Positions 11,239 through 22,766 of a DNA stretch of 64,000 nucleotides are shown piece after piece. Made by a program: the position numbers and the translations under genes. The notes under the pieces were generated by a model. It did not search any database. It worked only from the letters and a program-made list of their open reading frames with translations, and was not told the origin of the DNA. Within the stretch, counting starts at the first letter, position 1; the number at the start of each line of letters is the position of its first letter. Source of the DNA: Cunninghamella blakesleeana (lineage: Eukaryota > Mucoromycota > Mucoromycetes > Mucorales > Cunninghamellaceae); contig JAFCIZ010000008.1 of assembly GCA_017871115.1 (NCBI GenBank), forward strand, positions 930,001 through 994,000, given 5' to 3'.

Positions 11239-13553
11239 ATGTCTAATATTTATGCCCTTGAACCGCATACAAAGTAAATATTTTATAGTAATAATATTAT
11301 TAATAATGAATACATAAATATAATATATATATCATTTTTATTTATGGTTTTTATTTCATTTTTTAATATTTTCTTTAGTGCCAAAGTTATTTTACATACA
11401 ACAAAAGGCGATATAGAAATAGAACTATGGGGAAAAGAAGCACCAAGAGCTACACGAAACTTCATTCAATTATGTATGGAAGGCTATTATGATAATACTA
11501 TATTTCATCGAATTATACCAAATTTTATCGTTCAAGGTGGTGATCCAACAGGCACTGGTCATGGTAAAAAATAGAACTAACAACACCTTGCTTAATAAAT
11601 TAACATGTATATACCTAATATTAAGCTCTATATTATTACTACTGTTGTTTTTATTATTGTACTATTTAAGGTGGTGAATCTATTTACGATGGTGAGTTTC
11701 CTGATGAATTTCATTCGCGATTAAGGTTCAATCGCCGTGGTTTAGTTGGTATGGCAAATACTGGAGAAAACGATAACGGTAGTCAGTTTTTTATTACTTT
11801 GGATCGTGCTGATGAACTTACAAAAAAACATACTTTATTTGGAAGGGTAAAACTTTAATATCTCAAATCACCTTTGTTTTTTTTAAAAAAAAATAATCAT
11901 ATCAATGCTATATTTATTTTTTACATGTAAATTAGGTTGCTGGGGACACTTTATTTAATGTCATGAAAATGACAGAATTAGAAGTTGATGACGATAATCG
12001 ACCATTATACCCACCTAAAATAAAAACCACTGAAGTAGTTATCAATCCATTTGATGATATTGTACCAAGAATCACCAAAAAGGAATTATTAATTGCTCAA
12101 CAACGAGAGCGGCAAAAATTAGAGGAATCCAAACCAAAAAAAGTCAAAAAAGAAAAAAAGTAAGGATATATATGTATATATGTTTTTGGATAAAAAAAAA
12201 AAGTACTTTAATGCGAAAGAGAATTATATCAGACTTATTAACATTTGGTAAATATTTCAATAGGAAATTAAACTTGTTATCTTTTGGAGAAGAAGCTGAA
12301 GAATTATCACCAGAATCAACAAAAACAACAAAGACAAAAATGAAAAGTAGTCATGATTTTTTGGATGAATCTACTGATACAACTGCTATACCTACGGAAC
12401 AAAAAGATATTTTAGAAAAACAATTCATAGATCCAGAACTAATTCCATCATCATCATCTACAGAGCATAAATCAACATTAAAAGACAATCATGAATCCAA
12501 TACCAAAAATAAAAAATCAGATCAAAATATAATACAGAAATCATCAAAACCCATTACTACGCCAAAAACGCTGTAAGTACACGTATTTATTATTATTATT
12601 ATTATTTAATTACTTGTATCAACCTAGAACTGTAGTAACATTTTTTTTTTTTTTTTCAATCATATTTTTAGCACTGCAAAGGAAGAAATTGAAAAACTTA
12701 AAAACGATATTAAAAAAATAAGTAGTCGACAAGATGATGATGAAAATGATAATAAGAATAATGAAAATCAAAAAAAAATATCATACTTACAACAAGAGCG
12801 AGAAAAGTATCAAAAGCGTGGAAAAATTCAAGTAGGCGGTTTGAAAGCAAGAAAACGGGGAAGAAATAATGATGATGATGAGGTAAAGAATTATATTATG
12901 CCAATCTTATATATAAAAATATATGGCAATAAATAAATAAATTATAAGAAATTAATAAACTCGAAACATATATACATATATATACATAGACATTTTCCAA
13001 ACTCATGGCATTCCAAAACAAACTTTTATCAACTGAAGAATCGGCACCTTTACAAAAAAAGGAACTACCACCATGTAAATTGCACGATATTCCCGGTTGT
13101 GAATCTTGTCACGATTTAGTAGATGACGAATTTGAAGAAGAACAAAATCCTAATGCTTGGATGGCTCATCGATTGGTTTTTGAAAAGGATAAAAAAGGAA
13201 AAGATTTAATGCAACGTAGAGAAACAGTAGATGATTATGTTGTTATCGACCCAAGAGAACGAGAAGCAAAGAGTAAGCAAGAAGAATATGAAAGAAATTA
13301 TAATAGCAAAAGTAGCGGTAATAAAGATAAACGGGATCATCATCAACAACAACGACGATATAATGAAGAAGAGGAAACATCGGATCGTAGAAGATATTCA
13401 TCTTCATCATCGAGAAAGGATCGAGATCGTGATTATGACCATCGAAGTAACCGTGATAGAAAAAGATCAGTGGAACGAGATGACAGTTATAAAAGAGATG
13501 ATAGAAAACGATCAAGAGGTAGTGATGATCGTCATTATAGTCGTAAGCATTGA
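11239..13553 (+). CDS. CWC27: Spliceosomal cyclophilin CWC27
   Basis: Cyclophilin-domain splicing factor of the activated spliceosome. Exons 11239-11273, 11379-11563, 11671-11846, 11936-12159, 12264-12572, 12672-12882 and 12990-13553 join to 567 aa. The start [11 protein letters not shown] is the family N-terminus. The cyclophilin domain (about residues 10-165) has [19 protein letters not shown] and NGSQFFITL; the active-site Trp of cyclophilin A is replaced by Glu ([13 protein letters not shown]), as in other CWC27 proteins, so isomerase activity is doubtful. [10 protein letters not shown] is the conserved CWC27 motif that follows. The tail holds an acidic/Lys-rich coiled region, [12 protein letters not shown] and [10 protein letters not shown] (both conserved in the family), then a long Arg/Asp/Ser-rich stretch. 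Divergent from VPS23. Confidence 0.95.
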
Positions 13554-13733
13554 TTCATTATTGTAAATATATAAAAAAGTAGCTTTTATTTTTTGAAATA
13601 AATATATTGATGTTAAAATATAAGTAGTTAAAGAATAATCGATTATTTATTGTTTTAATATTTTATAAATTTCGTTTTTATTATTTAAATTTACAATTGC
13701 ATTTATTACGTACTAGTAAATTAAAAATACTTT

Positions 13734-13772
<39 letters not shown>

Positions 13773-13780
13773 ATGTTCAC

Positions 13781-13823
<43 letters not shown>

Positions 13824-14651
13824 ATGAGTATAATACAGAAAAGTAAATTTGATATATGTAGCCTCTTTTTACATTTTTTTTATGTAACATTTAAAACATA
13901 GTATTGCCATTTTTAGTCAATCACAGTTTAGAGTATGATTAATCCATTAAAAAAATAAATATTTCATAATATATGATAAAGTAAACAATATAGTAGTATC
14001 ACTTTTATTAAAATCAAACATTTTCAAAAAGAAAAAAAATCAACTTTTAGTAATGAAAGCATTCTCTTGGTATAAATAAATTTTTCAATCCATATACTAA
14101 AGAAAGTAAATTTCACATTCAACTTTTTTTATTTTCAGTTATGACCCTATTATAGATTAGTGATGAATTCTTTTTATAAATAAAATAGAAGAACTTTATA
14201 TAGTTAATAGAAGATTGATATGATTTTATACGCACATACGTGGATATGTATATAGAAGATGAATTCATTTACTTTTCACATTCTCTTCATTTTTTATTTA
14301 TTTATATATTTATTATCAACATGTAACAAATCACTTATGACTAGTCCATTTTTTATCTTTCAGTACTCTTAATTATATATTCTTTTAACAAAGAATATAG
14401 TCAAATGATGAAAAGCAGCCCTTTGGCTTGTGCATTTGTTGGTTTGCTTTTTTATTTGTAGTATAAATTATCATATATTTGCATTCAGGTGTCAAAAATT
14501 CTATTTTTTTTCTCTTTTCTATATTTTCTTCATAATATATTTTTATATCTCTTTATTATATATACTTTTATTATATACTGATATTTTTTTAATATCATTT
14601 AAAAAAAAATATTTATAAAATAAAAAGGATGCAAATGTTTTATTTTTATCT
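13554..14651. other. Intergenic, about 1.1 kb, no gene seen
   Basis: Between CWC27 and the first kelch copy. It contains the A/T hairpin listed separately. The rest is AT-rich without a convincing frame. The exact TAGTACAA word found upstream of other cluster genes is absent here. Confidence 0.55.
13735..13820. repeat. A36/T37 inverted homopolymer repeat
   Basis: A run of 36 A (13735-13770), a 13-base spacer (taatgttcaccaa), then 37 T (13784-13820). As a transcript from either strand it would fold into a long perfect A:U hairpin. It lies about 180 bp past the CWC27 stop. It could be a termination or 3'-end element, or only slippage-prone sequence. Confidence 0.9.
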
Positions 14652-15544
14652 ATGCTTACCTTATTATTTTATTATATAAAATTTATTACTTGCCAACAAG
14701 TATCAGCAAGAAAAAATGCAGGTTAAAAGAATAAAATCACAGTATTATAATTACCATTATTATTTTTTACTTAGATATTATATATATATATATATATATA
14801 TATTAACTTGCTGCTATTTTTTTTTATTGATAATCATAATCCGTATATATATTAGGGTGTGCTTTGATTTCAAATAAAATATTTTGTTATAGTGGATATC
14901 TAGTCGGTAGTTTTGACAGTCTAAATGTTCAACATATTGGCTTGAATCTAACTCAATTACGCGATATATCAAATTTGGATAATTCAAAAGTTCAATGGAA
15001 TATGGTGACCGATATTATCAATAGTACTCAAAGGACAGTACGATCACGTTCATATCAAGGTCTAGCTGTAGCGATATCAAATAATAGTTATACTATGTTT
15101 GGTGAGGTGCATAATCATAGTATTATTGATACAGAATTATTTTTAATCTATAATCCTCAAACATATACTTGGAAATCCTTACAAATCGATTCTAATATTA
15201 AATGCAACGTAAAAAAAAAAGAAAAAAAAAATATTAATTTTGTTTATTCTAAAATCTCCTTTTTTTTTTATTACGAAATTGTGATAATAAATTCCAGTAA
15301 TACAATCGTTAACATGGGTTATGATATTTTTTGGATTTGGGGTGATGAAAGTTAGTAAGTGATTTACATAAAAATAATACTCTTTTATGTTTTAATACAC
15401 ACTTTTATATATATATAAAATATCTTTATAGGCTTTGTTAATAAACTAATATACAACTAATGATGTTGTAAATAATACAGTGAAAACCATACCCTTCCAA
15501 ATATTGCTCAAATATATGATTATAAAGCTGCAACGACCACCCTT

Positions 15545-15584
<40 letters not shown>

Positions 15585-16294
15585 CCGATATCTATATTGA
15601 AACTTATCTTGTGATGATTTTTGGCCATATTGATCAAAATACTCCTGCCGCTAGTTTAAGTGTGTTGGATATTACTGATCCATATCAACCAAGGTGGACA
15701 ACATCATTCTCAAATTTTCCTACTAATTCATCAGATACTGTTAATGGATTTTGTCGTGAATATATAGTAGCCATAGTTGTTCCCTTATTATAAGTAATAA
15801 TAATAATAATAACAATAATAACATTCATTTCACGTTGTTTTACTTTTTTTTTCCTTAGTTTTTTTTCCCTTTATTTATATTTATTATAGATCGTTATTGC
15901 CATATTCATGTATTTTTATAAAAAACGAAAACAATATAATAAATTACTAAAAGTCCCATTTGTATTAGAGGAATCAAATTCAAGTTTACAAATTCAAGGG
16001 ACTGATTTTGATGGTTCTGATAATACAAAATTTGCCAAGTTGACTATCAACCGTGAAGAAGGAGGTTATAATAAAATTCATGATGACTACCCAGCTGATA
16101 ATTTTTGCAAACCACTTGAAAATAATGCTTATAAAAACGAACCTGAAGACGAAAAAGTATAAAGCTATAATAAAATATGCAATGATCAGCCCGTTAATGA
16201 TATTTGTAACCCAATTAAAAACATCAATGATATAGATCCTCAAAAGGGTGAATATGTAAAATCAACAACAAACCATTCATTTTCCATAAATTAA
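14652..16294 (+). pseudogene. Kelch-repeat type I membrane protein, copy 1, truncated and broken
   Basis: Relative of the intact copy at 26697-28995. Recognisable pieces: a signal-peptide exon 14652-14721 (ATG giving MLTLLFYYIKFITCQQ), a kelch exon 14856-15208 (SLNVQHIGLNLTQLRDI, QTYTWKSLQ), exon 3 from about 15298, exon 4 from 15481 (HTLPNIAQIYDYK), the juxtamembrane exon about 15584-15793 and the tail exon 15890-16162. Breaks: exon 2 ends in phase 0 but exon 3 needs phase 2, so splicing as in copy 3 would hit a stop; the donor after exon 4 reads GC instead of GT; exons 5-7 of copy 3 (three kelch-bearing exons) are missing, replaced by an (AT)n tract; the membrane exon ends in TAA; an in-frame TAA at 16160 cuts a tail that otherwise reads on to 16294. 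Reading through some introns stays open, so a short product cannot be excluded. Confidence 0.8.
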
Positions 16295-17124
16295 TACCAG
16301 TATATATATAGACAATTGGATGGTATTATTTAGTATATCTGAAGGAAAAAAAATTATATTATTATTTTTAATCAAAATACCTCTTTATAGATTTATCATA
16401 TAATATCTGCTTTTATTATACTTATTCGTGTATTTGATTCCACACTAAATTTAAATACATACGAAATACTATATTATTAATCTTTAACCTTTAAAAATAA
16501 TCCTTTATTCTTTTCTTTTCTCCATGCTCATCTTATAATAGCCTATTAGTATGTTTAATTTTTAATATTAAAATAAAAAACAAATTTATACATCTTTAGA
16601 TCAGTTAGTAAACTTTTTAAAATCAACACCAGGACTATATTATTAAAGTAAAAAAATAAAAAGATAAGGAATAAAAAATGAAAGGAAAGGAAAATATATA
16701 TATATATATTCATTTTCTTTGTGTTTTTAAAAAAATATATTTCCCCATTTTATTTGTAAAAATAAAGAAAACTTTTTTTATTGTTTTATTTAATATATTA
16801 GCAGCTTCTATTTTTTTTAAGTAAATATGAAATAATCTATTTAATTTTTTTAGATGTGTGAGACTTTGTAGTGGTTGATATGTTAGAAAATAATATTTTA
16901 GAATAATAATTGTTGACTTTTTTTTTTAAAAAAAAAAGGATGTTTTTTTTAAGATGTTATTTATTATTTTAATTACATAATATTGCATTTTTATTTGTAG
17001 AGTAGAATAAAAAATATTAATATTATACAAAAAAATATAAAGAAAGTATAATAGATACAAATATATATTAAATAATAATAACAATCAAGATAATTTTTAA
17101 GTTAAAATTAATTTATATGAAAAA
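16295..17124. other. Intergenic, about 830 bp, no gene seen
   Basis: Convergent 3' region between kelch copy 1 (plus) and Kre9/Knh1-like gene A (minus). AT-rich, with a T10/A10 junction at 16918-16937. No gene seen. Confidence 0.55.
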
Positions 17125-18160
17125 TTAATTTTCTATTGATGGTTTTATATAGTTTGCCTTTTGATTATTTTTATCGTTGGCATTGCCAAACGGTTTACAA
17201 AAAGTATCGGTAGGATAATCATCGTGGATTTTATTAAAACCTTCCTCTTCATAGTCAACAGCTGGCTTGGAAAGTTTTACACCTTCCATACTACTGAAAT
17301 CTGATTCTTTGATTTTTAACCTTGGATCCAATTTATCTATAATAAATGTATCTTTCGGCAATTTATTTTTGTTCCTTCGTTTATAAAAATATATAAATGT
17401 AACCTATATTAATATATATTTATATATATATCAGTACTAATTACCATATTTTACAACTATTTTTATGTAATTATGTATGTGTACATATATGTATATATTA
17501 CTAAAAATATAACCACAATTGGAATAATTATAGCTGCAATTTTTCCACCGCTTAAACTTTCATTATCATTTTCAGATGGTTGTGAACTATTAATAGAGTT
17601 AAAGGTAGGTTTATTACCATTACTAGTAGGGGAGATAGGTGTGGTAGTAGAATTGCTGGAAGATGTACTTGCATCAGGTGCAGTAATGGTGAAAGGACCA
17701 GCATAGACTTTGTCGGTCCCAAGACCAAATACGAAGACGTAATCGTTGGCTATTATTAAAAATAGTAATAAAAGTATATAAAGTTATCTTTATCTAAAGA
17801 AATAAAAAAATCAAACTCTATATATGATATTTTTTTTTTTTTTTTTGATTTATTTGATTTGATTTGTTTTTTTTTTTATTTTTTACCTGGAGGAATGTCA
17901 ATAGGAATTTTCCATGAGTAAATTAGATTTTTAGCTGGGATGGTATCAGCAATTTGAAGTATGGGTTGTAAATTAGTGCCGTGGCCTTGACTTAACAAAA
18001 GACCATTAATTGTATCAACAGTAGGGTTGTACCAAGCGATCGGAACATAAGTCCCCGCTTTATAAACAGTACCTCTTATAGGAGAAGTTATAGATATGAT
18101 AGGCTGTTGAGCAGAGGTAACGGAAATGAGCGCGGCAATAATTATAACGGAAAGCTCCAT
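17125..18160 (-). CDS. Kre9/Knh1-domain single-pass membrane protein A
   Basis: Cell-surface protein, 266 aa, exons 17887-18160, 17502-17749 and 17125-17403, all in phase. A signal peptide (MELSVIIIAALISVTSAQQ) precedes one Kre9/Knh1-type beta-sandwich (ITSPIRGTVYKAGTYVPIAW ... LIYSWKIP ... DYVFVFGLG ... AGPFTIT), a domain best known from yeast cell-wall beta-1,6-glucan proteins. A Ser/Thr/Asn-rich stalk with many N-x-S/T sites follows, then a transmembrane helix (GGKIAAIIIPIVVIFL joined to VTFIYFYKRR by a phase-0 intron), and an 83-residue cytoplasmic tail with LPKDTFIIDKLDPRL, NKIHDDYPTDTFCKP and YIKPS. The tail and membrane helix match those of gene B and of the kelch genes nearby. Two GTAGTACAA words lie 117 and 189 bp upstream. 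Ligand unknown. Confidence 0.85.
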
Positions 18161-18705
18161 AATAATATTGTATACATATGTATGAAATGATATACGAAAG
18201 TTAAATTAAAGAAGTAGAGAAAAAGAAGAATGATAATATGATCCTACTTTTGAAAATAAAAAGGTTAACATAGTAAGTAGTACAAATTTAATTCTTTTAA
18301 CAATTTTATTTTAATCACTCCCACCCACTCGCTCCCTTTTTCGATTACGTAGTACAAATAACATGCAGATATGTTTTTTTCTCAACACATTTAAATATGT
18401 TTGTTTTTTTTGTTTTTTTTTTGTTTTTCTTTTTATTTTAATATCGTTTTAATAATAATAATAAAAAAGAAGGATCTCTAAACTTTTCCCTTTTTTCTCT
18501 ATTGTTTGTCAAATATTTGAAAGAAAAAATGTAACTAGAATAAATGACATATATATTAAATAATAATAACGATAATGCATTTGAATTTATACTAAATAAT
18601 ATTACCAATTTTTTTTTTTATTCCATATTAATATTTATTGTAATTATTTTTAAAAAATATAAACTAACTAAAATAATAAATAAAAATAAATCAAATAGAA
18701 ATAGC
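18161..18705. other. Divergent intergenic region with paired GTAGTACAA words
   Basis: Lies between the starts of Kre9/Knh1-like gene A (minus) and the beta-trefoil-like gene (plus), 545 bp. It contains GTAGTACAA at 18277-18285 and 18349-18357 and a C-rich patch at about 18318-18337. An AT-rich in-frame extension upstream of 18706 looks non-coding. Confidence 0.5.
18277..18357 (+). promoter_or_regulatory. Two GTAGTACAA words upstream of gene A
   Basis: Exact 9-base word at 18277-18285 and 18349-18357, 117 and 189 bp before the gene A start and within 430 bp of the beta-trefoil gene start. The same pair occurs at similar spacing upstream of gene B. Regulatory function is inferred only from the recurrence. 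Confidence 0.4.
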
Positions 18706-19227
18706 ATGCATCACGTTGTATTGACTCTGGTCGTTGTTTTTCTCACTACTTACCAAGTTGCGTTAGCAGAGGTACTCGCTAACGGCAATTACAGAATTTA
18801 CCATGGCAACTATCAAGTGCCAAGTACCCATCGCTATTTTACTGCTGAGCCTGATGCTCGTCAAGGGCGTGTAAGATTACATCCTAAGGATGATACATCG
18901 CAGTTCCAAGTTTGGCAACTTAAGAATTACAATAATGATCAAGTTACTCTTAAATCCGTCGGTGCTAGTGGCAAGTATTTAACTCCTGGACGCTCTGGAG
19001 CATTACCTGGTGCTTATGTTGGTGTCTCCAACAAACCACAACGATTTAACATTAGTAAGAAGGCTGGTGGACCATTCACTAGCTACCAATTGGCCTATCC
19101 TAAGTCTGTACACAACAATACTCTTGTTGTCTCCTATGACTCTAATGGAGAAGAACCTTACTATGTCAATTTTAAGAACTTGGATGTTGAAGGATCCCTT
19201 CAAGCATGGAAATTCGTTCGCGTTTAG
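18706..19227 (+). CDS. Secreted beta-trefoil-like protein (R-type lectin-like)
   Basis: Intronless gene of 173 aa. A clear signal peptide (MHHVVLTLVVVFLTTYQVALA) precedes about 150 residues that look like a beta-trefoil: three similar segments, with Q-x-W near the end of the first (FQVWQLKN) and of the last (LQAWKFVRV), as in ricin-type carbohydrate-binding domains. Segment starts include GNYRIYHG and GKYLTPG. A fungal beta-trefoil protease inhibitor is an alternative. No second, enzymatic domain is present. Its composition stands out: codons such as CGC, GGC, GCC and CTC are common, unlike neighbouring genes, which suggests high expression or a different origin. An in-frame AT-rich extension back to 18544 is rejected because the signal peptide starts at 18706. 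It sits between the two Kre9/Knh1-like genes. Confidence 0.8.
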   Translation: MHHVVLTLVVVFLTTYQVALAEVLANGNYRIYHGNYQVPSTHRYFTAEPDARQGRVRLHPKDDTSQFQVWQLKNYNNDQVTLKSVGASGKYLTPGRSGALPGAYVGVSNKPQRFNISKKAGGPFTSYQLAYPKSVHNNTLVVSYDSNGEEPYYVNFKNLDVEGSLQAWKFVRV

Positions 19228-19758
19228 AAATACGCATTGATCGTGTTTTAAAATAAAATTAAAAGAGCAAATATCCACAGAGATATAATGCTATTTATTT
19301 AAAAAATAATATAAAAATAGTCAAATATTTATATTTTAAGCTAAATACTTTTTATTTGCTTATTAAACAAAATAAAAGAAAAAAAGGAATTTCTAATGTA
19401 ATTATGAGACACAATTTATGTGGCGCAGTTGAAAATACTTAATTTATTTTTTGCCATTTTTAATATTATTGAGTTACGTGAACCCATAAAAAAAATTAAG
19501 GTTATAAATATGGTTGTATATTGATAAGATATATTCAAGTGCATCAATTTTACAAGAAGTAAAAAACTGAAATAATAATCATAAACAAATATAATAGTAT
19601 GATAATAAATTGTTATACAATAAATTTTACAAACAGGAAAAAGCTCTTATTTAAGATCAAAAGGTAATATTATGTAAATAGGTATTTATTTTCAGGGTTG
19701 AAGAGAGTTTATTACTACGATATACGCAATAAAAATGCAATAGATATATATATAAAGT

Positions 19759-19791
<33 letters not shown>

Positions 19792-19844
19792 GGTACTTTT
19801 TTATATATATTTTATTTTTTAGTTATGATTAATTTATGCAAATA
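19228..19844. other. Intergenic, about 620 bp, no gene seen
   Basis: Convergent 3' region between the beta-trefoil gene and Kre9/Knh1-like gene B. It contains an (AAT)n tract at about 19762-19790. No gene seen. Confidence 0.55.
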
Positions 19845-20943
19845 TTAGTATCTTGCCGATGGTTTTATGTATTCAACATTTTGGCTATTTTTTTCGGACG
19901 TATTCTCAAACAGTTTACAATATGTATCTGTAGATTGACCATCATAGTGAAGCTTATTAACTTTTTCTTCTTCTTTATTAATAGTTTGTCTGTCAGATTT
20001 TGAGGTATGAGTACTACTGAAATCCGTATGGTAGTTCATGTTTGATGTTTGTCTATCAGATTTTGAGGAATGGATACTACTGAAATCCGTATGGTGGCTA
20101 AGATTTAATCTTGGGTCTGATTTATCTAATACAAATGTGTCCCCCGGTAATTGATTTTTTTTTTCCTTTTTTTTATAAAAATATAAGAATATGGCAATAA
20201 CCACCTACGTTAAAAAAGAAGGAAAGAAAATAGAAAAAAAAAAAAAAGAGTAAGATGAATAACCGTATTTTGAACAATATTTAATTTTATTATTATTATT
20301 CTATAGATATATATATGCCGATATATTACCAATATTAAAATTATAACTGGAATAACTATAGCCGCAATAATTCCACCACTCAAACCGCTATCATTACTGT
20401 TATTGATAGAGACTTGCATACCATTATTACCGTTATTAATTGAGCTGGAAGAAGGGTTAGAAGCACTACCAGTTGTAGAGGAGGAATTAGAGTTGTTAGT
20501 GGATGAATCAGAAGAGATGGTAAAAGGGCCAGCGGTAGCTTGACCGGTGGTTTGACCTAATATGAAAAAGTAATCATTACCTACATTTTAAAATAATAAT
20601 AAAATAAGTTTTCTTTAACCAGAGAAAAATATACATTTTATATAGCGTATTCACTTTTATTTTTTTTACCAGAAGAAAAATTAGCAGGAATCTTCCAGGT
20701 ATAAGATAGAGAGTAAGCAGGCACCATACCAGCAATTTTATCAATGGGTTGAATATCAGCGGTAGTTCCTCTACCTAAAACAATACCATTGATGAAATCA
20801 ACAGTAGGATTGGCCCAAGTAATCATGGCATCAGAGCCAGCCTTCAAAATACTACCTTGTTTAGGGTAAGTTACAGCAGCAATAGGTTGCTGCGCAGAGA
20901 CAACGGAGATGAGAATCACCAGAAAAATAATAGAAAGTACCAT
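19845..20943 (-). CDS. Kre9/Knh1-domain single-pass membrane protein B
   Basis: Paralogue of gene A, 294 aa, exons 20670-20943, 20330-20580 and 19845-20204, in phase. The first exon has exactly the same length (274 bp) as in gene A. It has a signal peptide (MVLSIIFLVILISVVSAQQ), a Kre9/Knh1-type domain (VTYPKQGSILKAGSDAMITW ... SYTWKIPANF ... NDYFFILG ... AGPFTIS), a Ser/Asn-rich stalk, a membrane helix (LSGGIIAAIVIPVIILIL joined to VVIAIFLYFYKKKE across a phase-0 intron) and a tail of about 108 residues. The tail begins LPGDTFVLDKSDPRLN, contains a 17-residue tandem duplication (HTDFSS..SKSDRQT twice), then NKLHYDGQSTDTYCK and ends near EYIKPS. Its membrane helix is nearly identical to that of kelch copy 3. 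Two GTAGTACAA words lie 111 and 166 bp upstream. Confidence 0.87.
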
Positions 20944-21053
20944 AAAAATATAAAAGGAAGAAAAAAGAAATTTTTTTTATTAAAATAAGATGTAAATTAA
21001 AGTAGACCAGCCGAAAGAGTAAGTGGGATAAAATAAAAAAAAAGGCTTATATC

Positions 21054-21117
21054 GTAGTACAAATGTAATTTATATATTCCTAATGATCCGCTTTTCTATA
21101 TTAGTAATGTAGTACAA
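21054..21117 (+). promoter_or_regulatory. Two GTAGTACAA words upstream of gene B
   Basis: Exact copies at 21054-21062 and 21109-21117, 111 and 166 bp before the gene B start, mirroring the arrangement upstream of gene A. Confidence 0.4.
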
Positions 21118-22630
21118 GCAAATAATATTTTGAAAATAACAATTCAATTTTTCTTTAAATCAAACTTTCTATCTTGTTTTTTTTTTAAAAAAAAAAAAAC
21201 ATACAGCTATAGAAGCATAGCACGATATAATAATTATTCATTTAATAATAATTTAATTTATATACTCATTTAATTCAATCAATAATAAATCAACTGAGTA
21301 GAAATTTTTATACACGGTTAATATAGTTTTACTCTTATGTAGGTTTATTTTCATAGAGTGGTCTTTAGATATGACTGATTAAATTAAAGTATCACGTCTA
21401 ATTTAAAAAGTTAGCAATCTCTAAATATAATGTACCAATTAACAAGGTTTTAGAAGGTCGCTAATAGAAACTTATTCAGCATGTAGGCAATATTTTCATA
21501 AGATAAACCTGGGTATTAAACAAATAAGATTTTGTTTAACTTGAAGTTACTTCTATATCCCAATCAAGGAATACTCAAGACCTACTTTAGAAAAGTAGTG
21601 AATATTTAAAATAAAATTATGTTGACGGTTTAGTATATAGTCAGGCCGACTGGTCTATTATTTGTCAAAACAATTGAATAAAGATATTAAAGAGTTAGCA
21701 TTTGAGTGTTTTTTGCTTTATTGTTATTAGTTTCTGATTCTAGAGAAAGGCTTTAGCCTCCATATACAATATAGTATTTCAAACATTATCCGGGATTAGT
21801 GCCTAATAAAATTATAATAAAACACATTTTAGATTTATTTTCACTAGCAATAAAAAACAAATTAACTTTGTTTTTAGAGTAATCATCACTTATTTTTTAT
21901 CAAGCTATTTAAAAAATTAAACACCTCTATTTTTTGTTTATATAATCGCAGGTTGAAAATCATCTAGAGCAATTATTTATTATTATTATTATTATTATTT
22001 ATTTTAGTGGTACGTTAAGTAATAACTCTCTTCTTTTCATTTCATATCTTTTTGTTTTTTAAAAAAAAAATATAAAATACAAAAGTTGATTTGAGTTTTA
22101 CATCTGAGAATGAATATGGTTCAAGGTAGATTGGACTTTTTACTTTTTTTTAGGTAATATAAAAAACGTAAGGTCTACCCTTTTTGGAAAAATGTGGCTG
22201 TAGTTGTAGTCAATTTATTAAAAACTAATTTTCCAGAACAGCAAAGTCAACTATAAATAAGCAATGGTGGTTTTTTTAAAAAAAGGGATAAAGTAAAATA
22301 AATTAAAATTCTAATACAAATATATTATGATTAGTTTTTTAATTGTACGTAGAAGGATATAACTGTATAGAAGGCAATTAAATTCTTTTTAAAAGGGTTT
22401 AATAAAAGCAAAATTTTCAATTTTGTAGCTCTATGTTATTCCGAATAAAACCTGTGTTTATCCTACATATATACATACCATCTCCATTACATTTTTTTAT
22501 CAATATAACGAAATTAATACCTCCATACTTTTCTTTTTTTACTTTTATTTTTTATTATCCACTATATACTAACAAAGGACCAATCAAAATATAAAAAGTA
22601 GTTTTTTTAGTTTAAAGATTTTTTCAGTGA

Positions 22631-22638
22631 TAGTACAA
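22631..22638 (+). promoter_or_regulatory. TAGTACAA word upstream of kelch copy 2
   Basis: Single exact copy 129 bp before the old start codon of the decayed kelch copy 2. Probably a remnant of the same promoter element. Confidence 0.3.
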
Positions 22639-22766
22639 GTAAATCCGTGCTTGTCAACCCAATGGATCCAAATATTGAAATTTTCGTACATTTCTCTACT
22701 GTTTGTAATTCTTTCATTTTACAAAATAAATTATACATATATATTAAAAATAAAAAAATAAAAAAA

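Larger units (their letters stand above)
20944..22766. other. Intergenic, about 1.8 kb, promoter words and faint relics
   Basis: Between the start of gene B (minus) and kelch copy 2 (plus). It holds GTAGTACAA words at 21054 and 21109 and a TAGTACAA at 22631. The stretch at about 21420-21800 has mixed composition with short frames full of stops and may be decayed coding DNA. The part from about 22080 is the 5' flank duplicated together with kelch copies 2 and 3. No intact gene. Confidence 0.5.

Noticed and set aside
13231..13566. Overlapping frames on both strands of the CWC27 last exon
   Set aside because: Shadows of the Arg/Asp/Ser-rich repeat region of CWC27.
15446..15637. Minus-strand frame with poly Tyr-Ile
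   Set aside because: Translation of the (AT)n tract that replaced exons 5-7 in kelch copy 1.
18544..18705. In-frame N-terminal extension of the beta-trefoil gene
   Set aside because: Asn/Ile/Lys-rich translation of AT-rich DNA; a clean signal peptide starts at 18706.
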